A stretch of 64,000 nt of DNA from Vicinamibacterales bacterium (GTDB lineage Bacteria; Acidobacteriota; Vicinamibacteria; Vicinamibacterales; UBA8438): NCBI GenBank assembly GCA_958296065.1, contig CATQHX010000052.1:1-64000 (forward strand), written 5' to 3'. This document shows positions 42,897 to 51,573 of this stretch, in pieces. The position numbers and the translations under genes are program-made. The first letter of the stretch is position 1. Every line of letters begins with the position of its first letter. Below the pieces are notes generated by a model. It saw nothing but the letters and a program-made list of their open reading frames with translations, did no database searches and was not told the DNA's origin.

Positions 42897-43689
42897 CGGC
42901 AGCAGGAGAGGGACGGGGGACAGGACGGTCCACTCCGCGTCCAGCCGCCCGTCGACGGGGTTCGCGGCGATCGTCTGCGCCGGCGCACTGGCGTTGGCCG
43001 CCGCACCGCCGCTCGCGGCGCAGGAAACGGAAGATCCGTCGGTCTGGGACGGCGTCTACTCCGCCGAGCAGGCGATGCGCGGCAAGAAGCTCTACGAGGC
43101 GACGTGCTCCCGGTGCCACGGCGAGGATCTGTCCGGCGCCAACGCGCGGCCGCTGGCCGGCGAGAGCTTCATCCGCGACTGGGGCGGCCTGAAGCTGGAC
43201 GGCGTCCTCACCCGCGCGAAGACGATGCCGCCCGGCGCCGCGGGCGCCCTCGGCGAAGCCGGGTACGTCGACATCATCGCCTACGTGCTCGAGGTGAACG
43301 AGTTCCCGCACGGCGAGGCGGAGCTGACCGCCACGCGAGCCGGCGACGTGCTGGTCTACGGCGTGGACGGACCCGACGCGGTGCCGAACTTCGCCATGGT
43401 GCAGGTAGTCGGCTGCCTCTCGCGGGACGACCGCACGTGGATGGTGACGGACGGCAGCGAACCGATCCGCACGCGCGACCCCGACGCATCGACCGGCGAC
43501 GTGCTCACCCTCACGCAGGCGATGGCGCTGGGCGCCAATACTTTCGAGCTCATGTACGTCTTCCCGGATCCGGATCCCTACGAAGGGCACCGGGTGGAGG
43601 CCAAGGGGTTCCTGATCCGCAGGGAGGACTCGGCTGACGCCATCAACGTGACGACGGTGGCCAGCCTGGACGCCGCCTGTCGGCCGTAG
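42874..43689 (+). CDS. Exported cytochrome c-domain protein
   Basis: 271 residues from ATG 42874, inside the end of the cupin gene. The N-terminal 28 residues are polar, then a signal-like helix (about 30-50, cleaved near AAQ). Class I cytochrome c domain at about 60-140: CSRCH at 78-82, and KTMPPGAAG provides a likely axial Met. The C-terminal 120 residues form an additional beta domain of unknown type (VQVVGCLSRDDRTWMVTDGS). Likely an electron carrier for the neighbouring exported redox proteins. A small hairpin (43712-43726) follows. Confidence 0.8.
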   Translation: MTTISAGNGSRRGTGDRTVHSASSRPSTGFAAIVCAGALALAAAPPLAAQETEDPSVWDGVYSAEQAMRGKKLYEATCSRCHGEDLSGANARPLAGESFIRDWGGLKLDGVLTRAKTMPPGAAGALGEAGYVDIIAYVLEVNEFPHGEAELTATRAGDVLVYGVDGPDAVPNFAMVQVVGCLSRDDRTWMVTDGSEPIRTRDPDASTGDVLTLTQAMALGANTFELMYVFPDPDPYEGHRVEAKGFLIRREDSADAINVTTVASLDAACRP

Positions 43690-43788
43690 GACCGTTGCCC
43701 GCGGTCTTGTGGGGGCTGCGCGCCCCGGCGACCAGCGGAAGCTGACGGGCTTGGCGCGCCCTTCCGGCAGCGCTGGCGTGAGGACACG

Positions 43789-44808
43789 ATGGCAAGACGT
43801 TGCGCGCGGCTCCTGACGGCTGGATTCGCCGCCGCCCTGCTCGCGTGCGGCGGATCCGCCGAGCCCGGCGATACTGCCGGGTCGCCCGCGGCCGAGCCCC
43901 TCTCGATCGCCCAGCGGCAGTTCGTCGGCACGTGGTCGCTGGCGGCCATCGAGCGGCGCGGTGCCGACGGCGAGCCTCTCGGGCCGCCCGTCGAGAACCG
44001 CCTCGGCTACCTCATCTACGATTCGTCCGGGTACATGGGCGTCACGATCATGCGCCCCGACCGGCCGCAGTACGCGGAAGACCGTCCGACCGCCGACGAG
44101 GCGCTCGCGCAGTTCGGCAGCTACACGTCGTATTTCGGGCGGTTCAGCGTCGACGAGGCCGAAGGAACGGTCACGCATCATGTCGAGGGGAGCCTGAACC
44201 CGAACGGCATCGGCTCCGACTACACGCGCTCTTTCCTGTTGGCGGGGCGCCGCCTCACCCTCCAGCCGCCGCCCGCGGCCGACGGTTCGACAGCGCGGCT
44301 GACCTGGACACGACAGCCCGAGGCACCGGCGTCCGAGACAACCGATACCCATCGCCAGCTCTTCGGCGCGTACCGCATCGATTCGGTCTCCCGGCACACC
44401 ACCGACGGCTTCGAGGTCGAAGTCGACCAGTACGAGAACGGCTACATCTTCTACACACTATCGGGACACATGTCGGTGCACCTCATGCGATCCGGCCGTG
44501 AACCGCTCAATGGTGACTCGCCGACCGCCGACGAAGCGCTCCGCCTGACCGAGACCTACGCGAGCTACTTCGGTCCTTTCTCGGTGCGCGAGATGGCGGG
44601 CTGCATCACGTGCCCGGGCCCGCGGGACCAGGGATATCTGACCCATCACCGGGTCGGCAGCGAGGATCCGCGGGGCACCGGGACCGACGTGCGGCGCTAC
44701 TACGAGCTGACCAACACGCACCTCACGTTGCGGCCCCCGGTAGGCACGGACGACGAGGGCCGGGAGGTCGTTACGGCGATCCGCTGGGAGCGGCTGCCGT
44801 CGCGGTGA
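43789..44808 (+). CDS. Lipoprotein with two lipocalin-like domains
   Basis: 339 residues. Lipobox LLACGG (Cys about 20). Two copies of a lipocalin-like domain (PF13924 type) at about 43-170 and 188-335. Each shows a start xFVGTWSLAAIERR / LFGAYRIDSVSRHT, YLIYDSSGYMGVTIM / YIFYTLSGHMSVHLM, the PTADEAL segment, YTSYFGRFSVDE / YASYFGPFSVRE, and a THH end. The internal duplication in one chain is clear. Probably binds a hydrophobic ligand at the membrane surface. GAGGAC precedes the ATG. Confidence 0.84.
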   Translation: MARRCARLLTAGFAAALLACGGSAEPGDTAGSPAAEPLSIAQRQFVGTWSLAAIERRGADGEPLGPPVENRLGYLIYDSSGYMGVTIMRPDRPQYAEDRPTADEALAQFGSYTSYFGRFSVDEAEGTVTHHVEGSLNPNGIGSDYTRSFLLAGRRLTLQPPPAADGSTARLTWTRQPEAPASETTDTHRQLFGAYRIDSVSRHTTDGFEVEVDQYENGYIFYTLSGHMSVHLMRSGREPLNGDSPTADEALRLTETYASYFGPFSVREMAGCITCPGPRDQGYLTHHRVGSEDPRGTGTDVRRYYELTNTHLTLRPPVGTDDEGREVVTAIRWERLPSR

Positions 44809-44823
44809 ACCGCGGCGGTCACT

Positions 44824-45082
44824 GACGACCGGTACCGGCTTCAGGCGGCACAGTTCTGGTGCGAGAACGCGGCTGTCTACGCGGACGCATTCCGGCGCCT
44901 CGAACAGGCGGATATCGTCGAAAACCGCGCTCACGGACCGCTTGGTGCGCGCGGCCGGATTTCGCAACATCGTGGCGCACGCCTACGAATCACTGGACTT
45001 GAGACGGGTCCACCAGGCCGCCACCGATGGACCCGCCGACCTTCTGCAGTTCCTGGGCCGCCTGAAGAACCACTTCCGATAA
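44824..45082 (+). pseudogene. HepT-type (DUF86) toxin relic
   Basis: Three pieces of a HepT toxin remain. DDRYRLQAAQ resembles the N-terminal helix, YADAFRRLEQADIVE the third helix, and, after a frame change near 44920-44925, LTDRLVRAAGFRNIVAHAYE leads to the end (LDLRRVHQAATDGPADLLQF, stop at 45080). The RNase motif region RxxxxxH is partly kept (GFRNIVAHAYE), but helix two is deleted and no start codon is in frame. No MntA-like antitoxin partner is seen. Confidence 0.6.
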
Positions 45083-45115
45083 GAGTGCCAGGAGCTAACG
45101 CGCCGGCGGCTGCGC

Positions 45116-46609
45116 CTACTGCCCGACGGTGACCGACACGCCCGCCGCTTCCATCGCGTCGCGAATGGCGGTGGCAGTCTCCGGACTGCTCACGATGTTC
45201 ATGCCGCGGTGCACGCCGGCCGCGATGTCGAGCGGTGTCCAGCCCTGCGAATTGGGCTGGTTCCAGGCATCGACGTCGGCGCCCGCCTCGGCCAGCAGCG
45301 CCACCACGCTGGGCACGTGCTTGTAGGCGGCGCCGTGCATGGCGGTCTCGCCGTTGTCGTCGATGGCGTTCAGGTCGCCGCCGAGCTCCAGCGCCACCTT
45401 TACTGCTTCGAGCACTTCAGGCTCGGTGCCGGGATCCTCGCCCGGCGCGGAGGTGCCAACGCCGGCCGCCACCATGAGCGGCGTGGTGTCGTCCTCGTTG
45501 GGCAGTAGCGGATCCGCACCCAACTCGGCGAGCAGCCGCATCAGGTCGGCGTCTCCAGTGCGCGCCGCGAGCAGGAACGGCGTTCCGCCCAGGAAGTTGA
45601 GGCGCGTGATCCCGGCCGGCGGCCGGACGGTGACGCGGGCGTTCACGTCGGCGCCGGCGGCGACGATCTTCCGCACGAACTCCAGGCTCGTCATGGCGCC
45701 GGAGCCCTTGGGCGCCGGGTTGTTGCTGCCGGCGATGCCCGCCTTGCGCACCCAGGACACCTGGTGCAGCGCCGTCCAGCCGCGCGAGGCGACATTGACG
45801 TCGGCGCCCCGGTCGACCAGCAGGCCGGCCAGCTCGTAGTGCGCGTTGGCCGCCGCCAGCAGGAACGCGTTCAGTCCGGTCGCCGAGCGCTCGGCGCTGG
45901 TCCCGCCGCGGCGCGTCTCCTGTGCGACGGGGAGCGACTCCTCTACGTCGACGCCGGCTTCCAACAGCGTCTGCACGACGTCGATGCGTCCCTCGCGCAC
46001 CGCGAACAGCAGCGGCGTCCACCCCTTCGCGGACCGCGCGGAGACGTCGCCGCCGTACGACAGCATCGTCGGAATCAGCTGCGCATGCCCCTCGGCCGCC
46101 GCCCACATGAGCGCCGTTTGGCCGCGCCAGGACTCGGCCGCGTTCACGTCGGCGCCCCGCTCCAGGAGCAGCCTGACGACGTCCAGGTTTCCGGTGCGCG
46201 CCGCCGTCATCAACGCGGTCTCACCCTCCGCCAGCGCCGTGTTGGCGTCGGCCCCGGCGTCGAGCAGCAGCTCGGCAACGGCTGCGTTGCCGTTCGTGCA
46301 GGCCAGCGAGAGCGGACGCACGCCGTAGCGATTGGCTGCCGCGGCGTCGGCGCCCGCTTCGAGCAGGAGACCGACGATGGCGTCGTCGTTGGCATGCACC
46401 GCCCAGTGGAGCGGGGTCGTGCCGTCGGGATCCGCGGCCGTGACGTCGGCCCCGCGCACGATCGCCGCACGCACGCCGTCCTCATCGGCCGCTCTGATGG
46501 CCCCGATCAGACCGGGGTCGGCCGCTTCGGCCGCAATGGCGGGGCTGAAGCCGACAGACGCAACCGCCATCGACAGGAACGCAACGAACGAGAGGCTCAC
46601 GCGCTGCAT
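45116..46609 (-). CDS. Exported ankyrin-repeat protein
   Basis: 497 residues. GAGGAGA precedes the ATG. Signal peptide ending AIAAE at about 27. About ten ankyrin repeats follow through to the C-terminus, seen as repeated DGTTPLHWAVHANDDAIVGL, LLLEAGADAAAANRYG, LLLDAGADANTALAEG, ERGADVNAAESWRG, LLEAGVDVEES, GRGADVN-type turns, and GWTPLDIAAGVHRG near the end. Repeat scaffold for protein binding in the periplasm or on the surface. Separated by a terminator from the DUF1552 gene on the same strand. Confidence 0.88.
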   Translation of the reverse strand: MQRVSLSFVAFLSMAVASVGFSPAIAAEAADPGLIGAIRAADEDGVRAAIVRGADVTAADPDGTTPLHWAVHANDDAIVGLLLEAGADAAAANRYGVRPLSLACTNGNAAVAELLLDAGADANTALAEGETALMTAARTGNLDVVRLLLERGADVNAAESWRGQTALMWAAAEGHAQLIPTMLSYGGDVSARSAKGWTPLLFAVREGRIDVVQTLLEAGVDVEESLPVAQETRRGGTSAERSATGLNAFLLAAANAHYELAGLLVDRGADVNVASRGWTALHQVSWVRKAGIAGSNNPAPKGSGAMTSLEFVRKIVAAGADVNARVTVRPPAGITRLNFLGGTPFLLAARTGDADLMRLLAELGADPLLPNEDDTTPLMVAAGVGTSAPGEDPGTEPEVLEAVKVALELGGDLNAIDDNGETAMHGAAYKHVPSVVALLAEAGADVDAWNQPNSQGWTPLDIAAGVHRGMNIVSSPETATAIRDAMEAAGVSVTVGQ

Positions 46610-46632
46610 GGAAATCTCCTCGCAAAATGCGT

Positions 46633-46665
46633 GCGGGCTGCCGGCCCGAAAAGCCGACAGCCCGC
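46633..46665 (-). terminator. Intrinsic terminator of the DUF1592-DUF1552 operon
   Basis: GCGGGCTG (46633-46640) and CAGCCCGC (46658-46665), extended by CGGC/GCCG with a one-base offset. Lies 38 bases after the DUF1552 stop (minus strand). Confidence 0.65.
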
Positions 46666-46702
46666 GGTTACTGCCTGTCGCAGTCTCTCGTCGACCGCTC
46701 CG

Positions 46703-48049
46703 CTACAGCGAAAGCGGCTCGATGACGGCGCCGAGGTGCCCCGTGCTGTCGGCGAACTCGTCGAGGTGCACGCCGACGTCGTCGAGCAGCGTCAGGTGCA
46801 GGTTCGCCAGCGGGGTCAGCTCGTCGTACTTGACGTGCCGGCCGCCCCTGATCTTCGACCCCGCGCCGCTCGCCACGACGACCGGCAGGTTGCGGTGATC
46901 GTGCACGTTCGGGTTGCCGAGGCCGCTGCCGAGCATGTACGTCGTGTGGTCGAGCAGCGTCCCGTCGCCGTCCTCGGTCGTCTTCAGCTTGTCGACCATG
47001 TAGCCGAAGAGCGAGACGTGGTACTGGTTGATCTTCGCCAGCTTGGCGAGCTTCTCCGGATCGTCGACGTGGTGCGACGTCGGGTGGTGCGGCTCCGGCA
47101 CTCCGATCTGCGGGTAGGTCCGCGTGCTCGCCTCGCGCGCCATCTGGAACGTGATGACGCGGGTCAGATCGGCGCGCAGCGCCAGCACCTGCAGGTCGTA
47201 CATCAGCTTGACGTGCTCCTCCCAGACTTCCGGCACGCTGGTCGGGCGGGTCAGGTCGCTGAGCGGCGAATCGGCTGCCGACGCCTCGGCGCGCTGAATG
47301 CGCCGCTCGACCTCGCGAACCGTGTCGAGGTACTCGCTGACCCGGTGCTTGTCGCTCGTGCCGAGCTGCGACTGCAGGCTGGCCATGTCGTCGAGCACCC
47401 AGTCGAGGATGCTGCGGTTGGTCTTCAGCTCGGCCTGCCGCTCGGCCGGGGTCCCACCGTCGCCGAACAGCCGCTCGAAGACGACGCGCGGGTCGGCCTC
47501 GGTCGGATTCGGAGCGGTCGGCGACGCCCACGAAAGGCTGTTCATATAGACGCAGGCGAAGCCGTTGTCGCAGTTGCCGACCTGCGCGATCAGGTCGGTC
47601 CCGATCTCCAGGGACGGCAGTGGCGTCTCGCGGCCCATCTGCTTCGCCGCGATCTGGTCGACCGACGTCCCGTTGACGTAGTCGCTGCCCTCGGTGCGCT
47701 TCGGCCGCACGCAGGTCAGGAACGAGGAGTTTGCCGAGGCGTGGTTCCCGGAGATGTGCGCCGCGTCGATCTCGAGATTGGTGATGATGCTCACGTTGTC
47801 GAGATGCGGCGTCAGCGGCGACAGCGAGGACGACAGCTTCGTCAACCTGCCGACCTCGGACGGCGTCCAGGGCTCGGGGTTCATCCCCATCGGGATGTAG
47901 ACGTAGCCGAGCCGGCGCGGCGCCGCCGCGGCCGTCTTCGCCATCGCGGACGCGGCCGGGACCATGGCGTCCAGCAGCGGCAGCGCCAGGGTGGCCCCGA
48001 CGCCGCGCAGGAACGTCCGCCGGGGAAGCGCCGTCTTCGTGATCATCAT
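46703..48049 (-). CDS. DUF1552 protein with Tat signal, locus 1
   Basis: 448 residues from ATG 48049, which overlaps the upstream TGA as ATGA, so translation is coupled to the DUF1592 gene. Twin-arginine signal LPRRTFLRGVGATLALPLLD, implying export of a folded, perhaps metal-containing protein. The DUF1552 body includes RRLGYVYIPMGMNPEPWTP, SFLTCVRPKRTEG, WEEHVKLMYDLQVLALRADL, TSHHVDDPEKLAK, and a C-terminal DHRNLPVVVASG. DUF1552 proteins resemble alkaline-phosphatase/sulfatase-like DUF1501 exports and always pair with PSD cytochromes; activity unknown. Confidence 0.88.
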   Translation of the reverse strand: MMITKTALPRRTFLRGVGATLALPLLDAMVPAASAMAKTAAAAPRRLGYVYIPMGMNPEPWTPSEVGRLTKLSSSLSPLTPHLDNVSIITNLEIDAAHISGNHASANSSFLTCVRPKRTEGSDYVNGTSVDQIAAKQMGRETPLPSLEIGTDLIAQVGNCDNGFACVYMNSLSWASPTAPNPTEADPRVVFERLFGDGGTPAERQAELKTNRSILDWVLDDMASLQSQLGTSDKHRVSEYLDTVREVERRIQRAEASAADSPLSDLTRPTSVPEVWEEHVKLMYDLQVLALRADLTRVITFQMAREASTRTYPQIGVPEPHHPTSHHVDDPEKLAKLAKINQYHVSLFGYMVDKLKTTEDGDGTLLDHTTYMLGSGLGNPNVHDHRNLPVVVASGAGSKIRGGRHVKYDELTPLANLHLTLLDDVGVHLDEFADSTGHLGAVIEPLSL

Positions 48050-50460
48050 GACTGGGATCTCCTCATCTGGAACGGAGTGCTCTCTACGATGCCGAGGATG
48101 AGCGACGACAGCCGATAGTCGTCTGCCGCTGCCGCTCGAGTTATCGCACGAACCGCCGGCGCGTCGGCGTGGTCGAGTCCACGGCCGAGCGCGTAGGTCA
48201 ACAGCTTCTCCGCCACCGTGCCGACGAAAACCTCGGGGCGGTCGAGCAGCGCCTGGCGCAGGCCGTCCGCGCCGTCGAAGTCCTCGCCGCCCGGCAGGTT
48301 GCCTGCCGCATCGATGGCCGCGCCGCCCTCGACGTCCCGCCAGCGGCCGATGGCGTCGAAGTTCTCCATCGACAGGCCGGCCGGATCCATGATGCGGTGG
48401 CAGACCGCGCACTGCGGGCTCCGGCGGTGCGCCTCCATCCGCTCGCGCATCGAGACGACGCGCGTGTTCGAACGGGTCTCGTCGAGCGGCGGCACGTTCG
48501 CGGGCGGCGCCGGGGGCGGCGTCCCGAGCAGGTTCTCGAGAATCCACTTGCCGCGCAGCACCGGGGACGTCCGTGTGGCGTACGACGTCACCGTGAGGAT
48601 GCTGCCGTGCCCGAGCAGGCCGGCCCGCGGGCTACCCTCCGGGAGGTCGATGCGCCGGAAGTGGTCACCATAGACGCCGGAGAACCCGTAGTGACGCGCC
48701 ACCCGCTCGTTGGCGAACGTGTAGTCCGCCGTCAGCAGGTCGACGACGCTGCGGTCCTCCTCGAGCACGCTCTGGAACAGCAGCTCCGTCTCGCGGCGGA
48801 AGCTCTGCCGCAGGTTGTCGTCGAAGTCCGGGAAGAGCCGGGCGTCGGGCCGCACGGCGTCCAGGTTCCGCAGGTGCAGCCACTGCGAGGCGAAGTTGGT
48901 CGTCAGCGTCTCGGCGCGCGGATCGGCCAGCATGCGCCGCACCTGCGCCCGAAGCACGACCGGGTCGCTCAGCCTGCGGGCCGCCGCCACGTCGATCAAC
49001 TCGTCGTCCGGCACGCTGCTCCACAGGAAGAAGGACAACCGCGAGGCCAGCTCCAGATCGCTGATCCGATAGGGAGCGCCGGGGGCCACGCCGGCCGGGT
49101 CGCGCTCGATGCGGAACAGGAATTCGGGGCTCGCGAGCAGCGCGCGCAGCGCCGTCTCGACGCCCGCCTCGAAACCGCCGGTAGCGTAGCCGCGGTGATA
49201 GAAGGAAACGAGCTGATCGAGGTCGTCCACGGTGACCGGGCGCCGGTACGCCCGGCGCGCCAGCCCGGCGATGATTGCGGTCGCGCACTCCTCGGCCTCG
49301 GCGTCGGAAGCCCCAGCCGCCGCCGGCCGGCACGAGAAGATGCGCTCGCGGCTCGGCGTCTCCCCCACGCCGGTCGGATCGAACGGCCCGACGATGGACA
49401 CGGATCGCACCGCCGGCTGCTGCCGGGGATGCCGGTCCATGTTGAAGTGGGCGTCGTAGGGCTGCCGCGTCGTCTCGATCAGCGCCGAGTTCTTCTTGAT
49501 GAACGTCGCGCCGACGGCGTGCGGCCCCGCCGGCACCGGAATACGCACGTTCAAGTGATTGTCGATGCCCTCGTCCGCGTAGTAGGCGGCGTTGGCCTGC
49601 ATCACGTAGTTCCGGCTCGGCTCCATCGTGTACAGGGCGAGCCGTTCTCCGTCGAGGGTGATCTCCACGTCGTGCGGCTCGGTCAGCCCCTCGACGTTCT
49701 CGTTGCGGTTCCGCTGCAGGCGGACCTGGATCTCGTACTCGCCGTCGGCCGGGAACGTGTGATCGACCGCGGTCCCGCCGCGCGTGCCGAACGGCAGCCC
49801 GGCGACGTGGTCTTCCTGGGTGCGGTCGGCGGGCACGACCACCACGCGGCTGCCCGGAGCCGGCAGGTCGCTGCCGACGGCCAGCCGGCTGACCCTTTGC
49901 GCCGCCGCCAGGTAGCGTTCCATCAGGGTCGGCGACAGGCCGCCGGCGTTCACGTTGTCGAACCCGAAGGCGGAATCGTCGCGGGGCAGGAGCGCCGTGA
50001 CGTCGATATCGAGCGCCAGCACGTCGCGGACGGCGTTCTGGTACTCCGTCCTGTTCAGGCGGCGGAACGTCGCCGTGCGGCCGGGATTCGGATTGGCCGT
50101 GGCGGCGGCGTCGAGAGCCGTCTCGACGGACGCCAGCACGCGCGCGTAAGTGGCGTCGTCCGGACGCGGACGTGGACGCGGCGGCATCGCGCCGGCGCGC
50201 ATCTTCCGGACCACCTTCTCCCAGACGTCGCGGTGCGCGGCGACATCCGCCAGGTCGACGCCCTGCAGCGACAGGTTGCCGGTCTCCAGACGGTCGTTGT
50301 GGCAGGTGACGCAGTAGCGCTCGATGACCGCCTGGTCGGCGGACACGGTTTCGCCGGAAACAGCGCCCTGCGGAGCGGCGGCTGCCAAGCCGGCGACGCC
50401 CGCCGCGAGGAACACGCACACGATCGCCGCAGAGCCGAGCTTGGGCCAGCGCATAGCCAT
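48046..50460 (-). CDS. PSD-type cytochrome c protein (DUF1587/1592/1588/1585), locus 1
   Basis: 804 residues. Signal peptide at about 1-30. N-terminal haem motif CVTCH at 50-54, with KMRAGAMPP as likely axial Met region. Then PSD3 (FRRLNRTEYQNAVRDVLALD), a carbohydrate-binding-like insert, PSD5 (AYRRPVTVDDLDQL), PSD4 (RISDLELASRLSFFLWSSVP), PSCyt3 with a second motif CAVCH at 684-688 (MDPAGLSMENFDAIGRWR), and PSD2 at the end (EKLLTYALGRGL). This multidomain protein, first seen in Planctomycetes, is probably a diheme exported redox enzyme. First gene of a coupled pair. Confidence 0.9.
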   Translation of the reverse strand: MAMRWPKLGSAAIVCVFLAAGVAGLAAAAPQGAVSGETVSADQAVIERYCVTCHNDRLETGNLSLQGVDLADVAAHRDVWEKVVRKMRAGAMPPRPRPRPDDATYARVLASVETALDAAATANPNPGRTATFRRLNRTEYQNAVRDVLALDIDVTALLPRDDSAFGFDNVNAGGLSPTLMERYLAAAQRVSRLAVGSDLPAPGSRVVVVPADRTQEDHVAGLPFGTRGGTAVDHTFPADGEYEIQVRLQRNRNENVEGLTEPHDVEITLDGERLALYTMEPSRNYVMQANAAYYADEGIDNHLNVRIPVPAGPHAVGATFIKKNSALIETTRQPYDAHFNMDRHPRQQPAVRSVSIVGPFDPTGVGETPSRERIFSCRPAAAGASDAEAEECATAIIAGLARRAYRRPVTVDDLDQLVSFYHRGYATGGFEAGVETALRALLASPEFLFRIERDPAGVAPGAPYRISDLELASRLSFFLWSSVPDDELIDVAAARRLSDPVVLRAQVRRMLADPRAETLTTNFASQWLHLRNLDAVRPDARLFPDFDDNLRQSFRRETELLFQSVLEEDRSVVDLLTADYTFANERVARHYGFSGVYGDHFRRIDLPEGSPRAGLLGHGSILTVTSYATRTSPVLRGKWILENLLGTPPPAPPANVPPLDETRSNTRVVSMRERMEAHRRSPQCAVCHRIMDPAGLSMENFDAIGRWRDVEGGAAIDAAGNLPGGEDFDGADGLRQALLDRPEVFVGTVAEKLLTYALGRGLDHADAPAVRAITRAAAADDYRLSSLILGIVESTPFQMRRSQS

Positions 50461-50635
50461 CCCTTCCCTTACCGATACAGGAGCGATCAGGCCGCAGGGG
50501 GCATTCCCTGCAGGAATCCTGGCCTCCGGGTTTCGAGTACGGCGCTCGGCGGTATTCTACACGCCCGGCCGCCGCACCGCTACCCCGATTTCCGTCCCGC
50601 CCACAGGGAACGGGCAGGCCCGCACCGGGTAGTGA

Positions 50636-50653
50636 CCATGGTCATGACCATGG
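50636..50653. promoter_or_regulatory. Palindromic operator of the Phd-PIN module
   Basis: Perfect 18-base palindrome CCATGGTCATGACCATGG, 36 bases before the antitoxin ATG. A candidate -10 TTATAG lies at 50656-50661, so the palindrome would sit between the -35 and -10 boxes, where a Phd dimer could repress its own operon (known for Phd/YefM). The rest of 50461-50635 shows nothing clear. Confidence 0.55.
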
Positions 50654-50688
50654 CATTATAGGTATCCGAGCCGGCGAGGAGGCGGAGC

Positions 50689-50973
50689 ATGAAGACGCAG
50701 AGCAGCCCGGCGGCGGGCGCCCGGACCATCAAGGCGTCCGAGTTCAAGGCGAAGTGCCTCAAGCTGATGGACGAGGTCGCCGAGAGCGGCGAGGAAATCG
50801 TGATCACGAGGAACGGACGTCCCGTCTCGCGGCTGGCGCCGTATCGCAAGAAGACCCCGGGCCTGTTCTTCGGCCGCGATCGGGACAACATCCAGATTCT
50901 GGGGGACATCGTGTCACCGATGCCCCCCGAATGGTACGCAAAGGCCGACGACTCCGACGAAGATCTGTTTTGA
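50689..50973 (+). CDS. Phd/YefM-family antitoxin
   Basis: 94 residues. GAGGAGGCGGAG precedes the ATG. Phd/YefM core at about 12-55: TIKASEFKAKCLKLMDEVAE, then GEEIVITRNGRPVSRLAPY, the DNA-binding and dimer part. The C-terminal third (FFGRDRDNIQILGDI, PPEWYAKADDSDEDLF) is acidic and probably wraps the toxin. Cytoplasmic repressor and neutraliser of the PIN toxin whose TTG start overlaps its stop. Confidence 0.93.
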   Translation: MKTQSSPAAGARTIKASEFKAKCLKLMDEVAESGEEIVITRNGRPVSRLAPYRKKTPGLFFGRDRDNIQILGDIVSPMPPEWYAKADDSDEDLF

Positions 50974-51368
50974 TCCTTCTCGATACGCAGGTGCTCATCT
51001 GGTTGCGACTGGGTGACCGGAGGCTCGGACAGCAGACTCGCGGCAGGTGTGAACGCGCGTTGCAGCGCGGCGACGCGGCCGTATCGGCCATCTCGTTCTG
51101 GGAGGTCGGGATGCTGGTCCGCATGGGTCGGCTGAATCTGCTGATCGACCTGGACCGCTGGCGCCGCAACCTGCTGGACCAAGGCTTGATCGAGGCTCCG
51201 GTCGATGGTGGAATCGCGTCCCGAGCAGGGCTCATCGCCGACCTGCACGGCGACCCGGCAGACAGGATCATCGTCGCCACGGCACTGGAAGGGCATCGAC
51301 TGATCACGGCGGACCCGCAGATCCTCGACTGGCCGGGTCCGCTGAACCGCCTGCCGGCGACGGACTGA
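50970..51368 (+). CDS. PIN-domain toxin (VapC-like ribonuclease)
   Basis: 132 residues from TTG 50970, overlapping the antitoxin TGA as TTGA, a typical coupled toxin start. PIN active-site acids: D in LLDTQVLIWL (about residue 5), E in ISFWEVGML (about 46), and D/D in GDPADRIIVATALEGHRLIT and TADPQIL. Mg-dependent RNase that cleaves tRNA or mRNA when freed from the antitoxin. Family-normal length. Pairing of PIN with Phd-type antitoxin is common. The frame continues after its stop into a second PIN relic. Confidence 0.92.
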   Translation: MILLDTQVLIWLRLGDRRLGQQTRGRCERALQRGDAAVSAISFWEVGMLVRMGRLNLLIDLDRWRRNLLDQGLIEAPVDGGIASRAGLIADLHGDPADRIIVATALEGHRLITADPQILDWPGPLNRLPATD

Positions 51369-51371
51369 AGC

Positions 51372-51515
51372 TCGTTCGCAGCCGACGCCTTCACGGGTCT
51401 CGGATGGATCGACGTGCACCTGCCTGCCTCCGCACTACTGGACGGATGCGCACTGTGGACCCTGGACAAGCGCCTGGACGAGGCGGCCACGCGGCTCGGC
51501 GTCGCGCCTGAATGA
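51372..51515 (+). pseudogene. Second VapC (PIN) toxin C-terminal relic
   Basis: Directly after the toxin stop, in the same frame, about 47 codons read as the end of another PIN toxin: TGLGWIDVHLPASALLDGCA, LWTLDKRLDEAATRLGVAPE, stop at 51513. The GxGWxDxHLLASALL and LWTxDxRL patterns are standard for VapC C-termini. No start, no N-terminal acid, no antitoxin. It represents debris from a different module than the intact pair. The gap to 51573 holds nothing else. Confidence 0.6.
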
Positions 51516-51573
51516 CCGAGCCCTGCGCCATCTCCTGTGCTACCGTTGGCCCTTTCATCTGAACCACTTGCGA

